Part shown: positions 7,148-14,392 of the stretch, piece after piece
Position numbering within the stretch: position 1 is the first letter of the stretch
Layout: the number at the start of each line of letters is the position of its first letter
Origin: Pseudomonas helleri
Lineage (GTDB): Bacteria > Pseudomonadota > Gammaproteobacteria > Pseudomonadales > Pseudomonadaceae
Assembly: GCF_001043025.1 (NCBI RefSeq)
Contig: NZ_JYLD01000002.1
Location: 1 to 64,000 of the forward strand
DNA length: 64,000 nucleotides
Direction: 5' to 3'
Program-made: the position numbers and the translations under genes
The notes under the pieces: model-generated
Seen by the model: the letters and a program-made list of their open reading frames with translations, nothing else
What the model was told of the DNA's origin: nothing
Databases searched by the model: none

Positions 7148-8910
7148 TGCCCATCACGCCTGAATCTTCGCGCAAACCCCAGCCCTTCAAGGTCTCGCGC
7201 TGGACGGTGCAGCGCAAATTGGTACTGGCTTTTTGGCTGGTCAGCGTCGTACCGACCATGATTGCCGCAGAATTGGCCGCCACCACCCTGTCACAGATTT
7301 TCGACAGTAACGTGCGGGTCTGGCTGCAGGAATCGACCAAAATCGTCAAAGACGAAATCAGCGAGATCCTTCAGGACAACGCCCGCGTCGCCAAGTTGTT
7401 CCAGCAATACACCCACCCGCCGTCTTCCAACAAAGCCATTCGCCACGACAAACTCACCGCCGACATTGCCGACGCGATGGGCATTGATGTAGTGGCACTG
7501 ATTCGCAGCAGCGACCATAAAGTGGTGTTCAGCACCGCCAGCGACAACATCGTCGACCAGATCAGCCTGGCCCCCAACGCCGTCTTGCAGACCATCAATG
7601 TCGGCGGCGTGCCGACCGGCACCGTGGTGTCGACGTTTCCTACCGTTCAAGACGGCGAGGACTACCAACTGCTGGTGGCGACCTTCATGGACAGCAGCTT
7701 CCTGACCAGCGTGGCCGATGTGCATTCCCTCGACCTGCGCCTGTACCTGTCCAATGCCAATGGCTTCGCCGAGATTTTCTCCAGCCAGCATTTTGATGAA
7801 CACAAACCCATGCTCTCCCACAGCATCGAGAAGACGCTGCGCGAGACCAAGCTCCCCAGCGAGCAATTCACCAGCCGCTACAGCGGTCTGTACTGGCCCA
7901 TCCTTAACGACAACGGCGAGTTGCAAGGGGTGATCTACAGCGGCCTGCTGCGCCACTCCAGCCTCGTCGGGCTGGTCAATCAGACCAACCTGTTTACGCT
8001 GATTTTTCTGCTCGGCTCGCTGCTGTCACTGACCGTCGGCTGGCTGGTGTCAGAACGCCTGACACGCCCGCTACGGGCTTTGTCCGAAGGCGTACGCGCA
8101 GTGACGGCGGGGGATTACAACCAGCGCGTCGCAGTGTCGGGACACGATGAACTGGCCGAGTTGAGCAGCACCTTCAACCACATGACTGCGCGCCTGGGCG
8201 AGTTACAACACCTCGAAGGCCAATTGCGTCGGCGTGACCGCCTGCATGCCCTGGGCGAAGTGGCCATGGGCCTGGCACACGAAATCCGCAACCCGCTGGG
8301 CATCATTAAAACCGCCACCCAGTTGCTGCACCGCCGGGCCGACCTGGGCGAGACCGACAAGCGCCACCTGGAATACGTGGTCAGTGAGGTCACGCGCATC
8401 AACGAACTGATCACCGAGTTCCTCGACTTCGCCAAACCCAGCGCCCCGGTGCGCTCGCAGCAACTGGCGCGGCCCTTGGTCGAAGACATTCTGGGCTTCT
8501 GCGAGCCCGAGCTGAAAAGCCACAACGTTAAAGCCCAGATCGATGATCAGGCCCCCGGTGCGACCCTGTATGCCGACGCCCGACAGTTGAAGCAGGCGTG
8601 CCTGAATTTAATCATCAATGCCATCGACGCCATGCCGGACGGTGGCTACCTGACCTTGCGCATTGCGCAGGATGACAACGGCGATACCGTATTGAGCATT
8701 ATCGATACGGGCCAAGGCATTGAAGCTGACATGATCGAACGCATTTTCACCCCATTTGTTACCACCAAAGCTTCGGGCACCGGCTTGGGCTTGCCCAAAG
8801 TGTTTTCGATCCTGGAAAACCATGACGGCCGTGTTGAATGCCTCAGCGAAAAAGACGCTGGCACCACCTTCAACTTGTATATTCCGGCCCACGGAGGGGA
8901 TGAGTCATGA
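7147..8910 (+). CDS. Membrane sensor histidine kinase
   Basis: This 587-residue kinase has an N-terminal membrane helix (about residues 24-45), a periplasmic sensor of about 230 residues with a dCache-like look, a second helix (about 280-302), a HAMP domain, and a HisKA domain with the phospho-accepting His in ALAHEIRNP. The ATPase motifs NLIINAIDAMPDG (N box), DTGQGI, FTPFVTTK and GTGLGLP are all intact. It overlaps the regulator gene by four bases and should phosphorylate it. The ligand is unknown; a periplasmic sensor implies an external or periplasmic cue for the upstream enzymes. Confidence 0.92.
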   Translation: MPITPESSRKPQPFKVSRWTVQRKLVLAFWLVSVVPTMIAAELAATTLSQIFDSNVRVWLQESTKIVKDEISEILQDNARVAKLFQQYTHPPSSNKAIRHDKLTADIADAMGIDVVALIRSSDHKVVFSTASDNIVDQISLAPNAVLQTINVGGVPTGTVVSTFPTVQDGEDYQLLVATFMDSSFLTSVADVHSLDLRLYLSNANGFAEIFSSQHFDEHKPMLSHSIEKTLRETKLPSEQFTSRYSGLYWPILNDNGELQGVIYSGLLRHSSLVGLVNQTNLFTLIFLLGSLLSLTVGWLVSERLTRPLRALSEGVRAVTAGDYNQRVAVSGHDELAELSSTFNHMTARLGELQHLEGQLRRRDRLHALGEVAMGLAHEIRNPLGIIKTATQLLHRRADLGETDKRHLEYVVSEVTRINELITEFLDFAKPSAPVRSQQLARPLVEDILGFCEPELKSHNVKAQIDDQAPGATLYADARQLKQACLNLIINAIDAMPDGGYLTLRIAQDDNGDTVLSIIDTGQGIEADMIERIFTPFVTTKASGTGLGLPKVFSILENHDGRVECLSEKDAGTTFNLYIPAHGGDES

Positions 8911-10298
8911 GCCATAACGTACTGGTAGTCGACGATGAGCCAAAACTCTGTGACCTGCTCAGCTCGGCGCTGACCCAGAACGATGTTCACGTGTTCACCG
9001 CTGGCAACGGCCTGCAAGCCCTGGCCATTCTTGAGCAGGAAGACATTGACCTGGTGATCAGCGACTGGCGCATGCCCGGCATGGACGGCCCACAGTTACT
9101 GGCCGAGGTCAAAGTGCGCTACCCGCAATTGCCGGTGATCGTGATGACCGCCTACAGCACGGTGAAAAACGCCGTGCAATCGATGCGTAACGGTGCCTAC
9201 GACTACATCGCCAAACCCTTCGACATCGACGAGCTCGACATCACTGTCAGCAAAGCCCTTCAATTTCGCGACATCGTGCGTGATAACGCCCGCATGCGCG
9301 CCGAACTCGATGAACACCAGCACATAGACAGCCTGGTGGGTGAAAGCCCGAGTTTTCGTCGTGTCCTGCAGGCCATCGACTCGGTACGCGACAGCAGCGC
9401 CACCATCTTGCTGACCGGCGAAAGCGGCACCGGCAAAGAAATGGTCGCCCGCGCCATCCACCGACATGGCAGCCGGGCAGACAAGCCCTTTGTCGCGGTC
9501 AACTGTGCGGCCATTCCTGAAGGGCTGCTGGAAAGCGAGATGTTTGGCCATCGCAAAGGCGCCTTTACGGGCGCGGTTGCCGATCGCGTCGGGCGCTTTA
9601 TGCAGGCCGACAAAGGCACGTTGTTTCTCGATGAAGTAGGCGACATGCCGCTGGCCTTGCAGGCCAAGATTTTGCGCGCGTTGCAAGAACGGGTGATTGA
9701 GCCCGTAGGCGACCCGCGAGAACGTAAAGTGGACGTGCGGGTGATTGCCGCCACCAACAAAAACCTGCTGGAAGCCGTGGCCAACAAAGAGTTTCGCGAA
9801 GACTTGTACTACCGCCTGAACGTCTTCCCCATCCCGCTGCCCGCCTTGCGCGAACGCGTTGAAGACATCGGCCCGCTGGCGCGGCACTTTGCCCACAACC
9901 TGGGCGCTACCGCAGGTAAACGAATCACCGGTTTTAGCCCGAGCGCCTTGCAGGCAATGACGCAATACAACTGGCCAGGGAACATTCGCGAACTGCAAAA
10001 CTGCGTTGAACGCGCCACCATCGTGGCCCAGAGCAGCACCATCGAAGACAGCGATTTACCGCCTTATCTGTTCAGTGCCCAGCCGCTGCAGAACAGCAGT
10101 TTGCTGACCCCTGAAGTCTGCGTCCCACCTGATCTGGAAGCCGCCCTGGCCGAGGTTGAAAAGGCCTACATCCTGGCCGCCTTGCAACAGGCCCAAGGCG
10201 TTCAGGCGGCGGCCGCACAATTGATCGGGATTTCAGAGCGCAGCTTTTGGTATCGCCTGAAAAAACTCGATATACATGTCGACAAGATTGCCAGGTGA
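8907..10298 (+). CDS. NtrC/AtoC-type sigma-54-dependent response regulator
   Basis: This 463-residue protein has three domains. The N-terminal receiver has VVDDEP, the phosphorylation Asp in VISDWRMPGMDG and the Lys in AKPFD. The AAA+ domain has GESGTGKE (Walker A), GAFTGA (the sigma-54 contact loop, intact) and GTLFLDEVGD (Walker B). The C-terminal Fis-type helix-turn-helix includes AAAQLIGISERSFWYRLKKL. It is the last gene of the six-gene operon, whose promoter is itself of the -24/-12 class, so positive autoregulation is likely. A hairpin overlaps the stop codon. Confidence 0.95.
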   Translation: MSHNVLVVDDEPKLCDLLSSALTQNDVHVFTAGNGLQALAILEQEDIDLVISDWRMPGMDGPQLLAEVKVRYPQLPVIVMTAYSTVKNAVQSMRNGAYDYIAKPFDIDELDITVSKALQFRDIVRDNARMRAELDEHQHIDSLVGESPSFRRVLQAIDSVRDSSATILLTGESGTGKEMVARAIHRHGSRADKPFVAVNCAAIPEGLLESEMFGHRKGAFTGAVADRVGRFMQADKGTLFLDEVGDMPLALQAKILRALQERVIEPVGDPRERKVDVRVIAATNKNLLEAVANKEFREDLYYRLNVFPIPLPALRERVEDIGPLARHFAHNLGATAGKRITGFSPSALQAMTQYNWPGNIRELQNCVERATIVAQSSTIEDSDLPPYLFSAQPLQNSSLLTPEVCVPPDLEAALAEVEKAYILAALQQAQGVQAAAAQLIGISERSFWYRLKKLDIHVDKIAR

Positions 10299-10310
10299 TA
10301 CTCACCTGGC
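10290..10310. terminator. Hairpin between convergent genes
   Basis: GCCAGGTGA at 10290-10298 pairs with TCACCTGGC at 10302-10310 over a three-base loop, and the first arm includes the stop codon of the regulator gene. There is no clear T-run, so it may only stop or stabilise transcript ends between the convergent regulator and TcaB-like genes. Confidence 0.4.
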
Positions 10311-10324
10311 CTCTCGGGGCACGT

Positions 10325-13300
10325 TTAGCGAATGGTGTAATTGATATGCAAAATAATGTCATTCAAGCTCATTAACATGGCCTGCTGGTTGGGGGTATTG
10401 GCCTGCTCAGCAGCGTTCGGAAACATCAGAGAAAACGCCGCGTCTTTCACCGGTATGCCTTCAAACGGCAAATACTTCCCATCGTTGAAATCCAACTGGA
10501 ACAGGCCGTTGTCATTCAGACCATGGGAAATCGCCATCGCCGTGCAACCGTCCGCTATCGGTTCATTGCCCGAGTAACTCAATAAAGCTTGCACGTCTTG
10601 ATACGGCCCCAGAAGTGCGGGTAGCGAGACACTCAACGCCTTGAGCAAACGCCTCGCCCCCAGCCTGTCCGGATAATCGTTCGCGATATTCATGTCTTTG
10701 AGATCAAAGGTCAGGATCAGCCCCTCATCTTTCAACGTCACAGTCACCTTGGACGGTTCTTCATGACGGCGTGCGAGCGTAGAGGCCTTTTGCGTCAATG
10801 CTGTTTGAATGTCTGTAATCAGACTCGGGGACAGCGACAGCAACGAGACCGTTTTGCGCACCTCCAATGCCCGACGATCCCACTGCAGGTATGTGTTCTC
10901 CATCTGTTGCAAACTCAGAAGAAGACTCTCCCCGGCCAGCAACCCCTGATACAGATCGTTCCAGTTACCTGGGCGCAGATAGTTGCGCAAATCACTCGTT
11001 TCCCAGCGCAGGCTGGCTTGCGCCTGAGTACACAGTGCAGATACCGAGTCGTAAAGCTGGTAGTAAAGCGTGGCCAACCGCGCAGCCTGCCAATTAAACA
11101 GAGCTTGACCGGTGAAGCGGGTGGTCATTACTTCCAGTACCGCAGCACTGTAGGCCTGCTCCAGCTCAGTCTGCTGTTGCTGTTTAAGGGTCATGTTTTT
11201 TTGTTGGTTCAAGGCCGCGATCTGGTCCGTGAGTTGTTCCACTTCACGCCGCGCCTGATCACGCTGCAAATCCCAGTCTTGACGCCTGCGGCGGTATTGC
11301 TCGGATATATCTATTTTCCCGGCGATGCCTTCCATTATGTTGGCCGTAATTCTAAGCGCGTCGCTGGAAGCATCAACGACGCTGCCTAACTTGCCCCATC
11401 CCGCCCCGCCCATAGCAAAACCAATACCACCCCCCGCCATGGCCATTGTTGGGAGCGTATTCAATCCTCCACCCACTAGCCGCAATACTCCTGCAGCGCT
11501 GTCGATATAGCCTGCGTCGCTGCGCAAGTCCATGGACTGCTGCTCTCGCGAGGAGATATTTTCCTGGTACAGCGCCTCGTAATGCTGCTGACGGGCCAAA
11601 TGGCTGGCCTGGCTTTTCTTCATCCCCTCCAGGGTCTGGTCGAGCGAGGCCAGATTGGCACGATGTACTTCACGCAAAATGGCCAGCAGCCCGCCCTGCT
11701 GAGTTTGCTGCATAACACTTAACGCATCGGCGTCGCGGCGCTCGAGGACACTTTGCAGGTTGGCACCGAACTGGATGACCTGTTGTACGCCAGTACGAGC
11801 ACGCTCCACTATCACTGGAAAGCGTTGCGGCCACAGCAGTGGTGTAACTTGCGCCTCCTGGCTACCTGCACCGTCCCCCGCCAGCCGTGCCATTTGCAGC
11901 GCGCGCGGATCAGTGGGTAACTCGAATAGTTTCAGTGACAGCGGATGCCCGTCGATGGACAGGTTATGGCGCAGGTTGTAAAGCCGCCCTTCAAAACGAT
12001 CCCAGTAAGCCAGCACGGCGGCATCAACCGGGGCCCGAAACGGCCCGTTGACCACTGTAATCTGCGGCACGGATGCAGGGGCCAGATGCGGTAATTGCTG
12101 CTCGACCAATTGTTCCAACTGCAGTAATCGAAGATTGTCAGCACTGCTGGCCTCGTTCAGTGTCGGTGCGTCCCACGCCAGAGCTAACGGCAGCGTCGGG
12201 CGCGGGCCGAGCATTTGCAGGGCTTGCACGTACCACATGCGGGCCTCACTGAGGCTGTCGCGGGTTTGCTGGCGATACAACTGGTCGCCGCGCGCGGACA
12301 GCAGTTCCAATGTGCGCAGGTAAACGGCCAGCTTGTAGTGCATAGGGTCAGCGGCAGCAATGACATCAGGGTCATCGGTATCAGCTGGGGACGAAGGGTT
12401 CCAGGCGGTGTCTTCCTGCAACGGGCGCACATTCCAGTAGCGCGGCTGCGTACCATTCATCTGCAAGTTGCCATCGGCATCGCGATAACCTGCCGGATCG
12501 AAGATGCGCTTAAACCAACGCTCGGCCTCATCGAAACGCTGTTCAGACAATAGTCGGTTGGCAATCAACAGTGGGGCATGAAAGAACACTTCCCATGTGT
12601 AGAGCCCTACACCCCCAATAAAAGTGAGTGGGCGGGTAATCGTGTTGCCAGCGTAATCCTCTGGATCGATCAAAAGCTGCTGCAGGTCCCATGACAACAG
12701 CGCGTCCACGCCATCGAGCATTTTTTGTTCCATTAACGGACCGGCGAGTGTTGTTAAGGTGAACTCCTTATGTTGACCGGGCATGGTGTACAACATTTGA
12801 GTACGGCCTGTGTTCAGGCGGGAAGTTGAGATCCACAGGCTCTCATTGGGGACGATGTTGTTGAAGGTTGCCGGGGCACTATCATTCACTCGTGACAACT
12901 CAACATCGTACGCCATGGTATTGAGATGCAGCTTTACGCTAAACAACCTGTCTGTCGCAAAATCATCAAATAAAACATCAGTGTGAGCCGCAGCCCTTCC
13001 GTTATGACTTCTCCCTTCAAAAAACTTAGAACCGAAAACACTACTATTAGAATAAAAAATCTCAACAGCAAGTTTAACGCCAAACGGATAATTTACCACT
13101 ACACCCATATCAATTGTCAACTTACCATATACAGACTTTAGAAATACTAAATCAGAAACTTTAAATCCTACCCCTGCATTATCAAAATAATCACGATAAA
13201 AATTACTCTCCACTTTATATTCGGTTGCCTCCGTGGCTGCCGTATAACTAATTGGCTGCCGCACCGGGAAGATATGGCTATAGGGTTCATGTATAAGCTC

Positions 13301-14377
13301 ATGTATAAACCCCAAGTTATCCATTACACCTAACGACTCAACCGGTTGTAACGTTTTATTGTAGCGAGCAACATCAAGCCCCTTGGGAACATCAAAAAAA
13401 ACACCCAACGACGGCGCCACACCTGGCCTGACATCACGCAATTCAACCGCAAAAACGCCGAGGGCGTTATTGGTGAGTGGGTAGTTACGCAACTTCCATT
13501 GCCCGCTGGGAAGCAAGGTCGCGACTTGCAGCTCCCGAATATTGATTAGTTGAGTTTCAAGAGCGTCGCCTGTATCGGTAAGTTCGCTCCTGCTCGCATA
13601 TTCATGCACACACAGCACATGCAGGCGACTATCAAAATATACAATCGACGGTACAGTGTCCGGCAATGGTTGTAATGGCGCATCAATCTTCAGCCATTCT
13701 GTCCATGCTCCGGCATTGCGCACTCTAGAGTCTTCACCGTAATCGGTTGCATCCACACGTCGCCAGTAATACTCCCCGGTCGTACCGGGAATGCTGCCGC
13801 AAAAATACGCGGCCCCCTGCTTTCCAGCCGGTTCGACCTGATACCCACTGTCATAACGAATATCCAGCACATTGCGCAGGCCGCTCACGTATTGCGTAAA
13901 CGCCTGTTCAACGCGTTCTTCGGTAACACGGCCCTGATTGATCGCTGACTCCAGCTCCACAAACAACTGGGTTTTGTTGTAGCGCAATTCAGGGTCAATA
14001 TAGCTGGCGGGGTAATGTAATAACCGCTGTAATCCGGCCCAGTTGGCGTAGCGTTTGTTATAGGCGTTCCAACGGCTGAAATAGCCGTTGTGGCGTGAAG
14101 CCTCTTGCATGGCCTGCGCGTCAGTATCAGGCTCCAACTGTTCCTGGCAACGGTGTAAATACAACTGGACACTGGCCACCGCTTCGGCAATACGACTGGT
14201 CTTGATAAGACCGGACACTTGCGTATCCAGCAGCAGGTACTCATAAAGATCATCTGCGCTGACAATTTTTTCAGCCAACTCACCAAGACCACGATCAGGA
14301 ATCACACGCTGGATGTAATACGCCACCAAAGCATCGCGCCGGGATTCGTTCAGGCCAGCTAACAAAGTCTCGTTCAT
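10325..14377 (-). CDS. Tc toxin subunit A, C-terminal half (TcaB/TccB-like)
   Basis: This 1350-residue protein matches the C-terminal part of the TcA pore-forming subunit of insecticidal toxin complexes. Visible landmarks are the neuraminidase-like part (about residues 150-520), FIGGVGLYTWEVFFHAPLL, FDEAERWFKRIFDPAGY, the long alpha-helical pore segment (about 930-1150) and the typical ending LPFEGIPV...LNDIILHINYTIR that binds TcB. Together with the upstream gene (961-residue frame) it sums to the size of a single-chain TcA, so this is the two-gene form. A strikingly AT-rich patch (12960-13240) codes for about residues 380-475. The gap to tcaA is 15 bases. No TcB or TcC gene is present in the window. 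Confidence 0.9.
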   Translation of the reverse strand: MNETLLAGLNESRRDALVAYYIQRVIPDRGLGELAEKIVSADDLYEYLLLDTQVSGLIKTSRIAEAVASVQLYLHRCQEQLEPDTDAQAMQEASRHNGYFSRWNAYNKRYANWAGLQRLLHYPASYIDPELRYNKTQLFVELESAINQGRVTEERVEQAFTQYVSGLRNVLDIRYDSGYQVEPAGKQGAAYFCGSIPGTTGEYYWRRVDATDYGEDSRVRNAGAWTEWLKIDAPLQPLPDTVPSIVYFDSRLHVLCVHEYASRSELTDTGDALETQLINIRELQVATLLPSGQWKLRNYPLTNNALGVFAVELRDVRPGVAPSLGVFFDVPKGLDVARYNKTLQPVESLGVMDNLGFIHELIHEPYSHIFPVRQPISYTAATEATEYKVESNFYRDYFDNAGVGFKVSDLVFLKSVYGKLTIDMGVVVNYPFGVKLAVEIFYSNSSVFGSKFFEGRSHNGRAAAHTDVLFDDFATDRLFSVKLHLNTMAYDVELSRVNDSAPATFNNIVPNESLWISTSRLNTGRTQMLYTMPGQHKEFTLTTLAGPLMEQKMLDGVDALLSWDLQQLLIDPEDYAGNTITRPLTFIGGVGLYTWEVFFHAPLLIANRLLSEQRFDEAERWFKRIFDPAGYRDADGNLQMNGTQPRYWNVRPLQEDTAWNPSSPADTDDPDVIAAADPMHYKLAVYLRTLELLSARGDQLYRQQTRDSLSEARMWYVQALQMLGPRPTLPLALAWDAPTLNEASSADNLRLLQLEQLVEQQLPHLAPASVPQITVVNGPFRAPVDAAVLAYWDRFEGRLYNLRHNLSIDGHPLSLKLFELPTDPRALQMARLAGDGAGSQEAQVTPLLWPQRFPVIVERARTGVQQVIQFGANLQSVLERRDADALSVMQQTQQGGLLAILREVHRANLASLDQTLEGMKKSQASHLARQQHYEALYQENISSREQQSMDLRSDAGYIDSAAGVLRLVGGGLNTLPTMAMAGGGIGFAMGGAGWGKLGSVVDASSDALRITANIMEGIAGKIDISEQYRRRRQDWDLQRDQARREVEQLTDQIAALNQQKNMTLKQQQQTELEQAYSAAVLEVMTTRFTGQALFNWQAARLATLYYQLYDSVSALCTQAQASLRWETSDLRNYLRPGNWNDLYQGLLAGESLLLSLQQMENTYLQWDRRALEVRKTVSLLSLSPSLITDIQTALTQKASTLARRHEEPSKVTVTLKDEGLILTFDLKDMNIANDYPDRLGARRLLKALSVSLPALLGPYQDVQALLSYSGNEPIADGCTAMAISHGLNDNGLFQLDFNDGKYLPFEGIPVKDAAFSLMFPNAAEQANTPNQQAMLMSLNDIILHINYTIR

Positions 14378-14392
14378 GCTGTTTCTCCCGTG

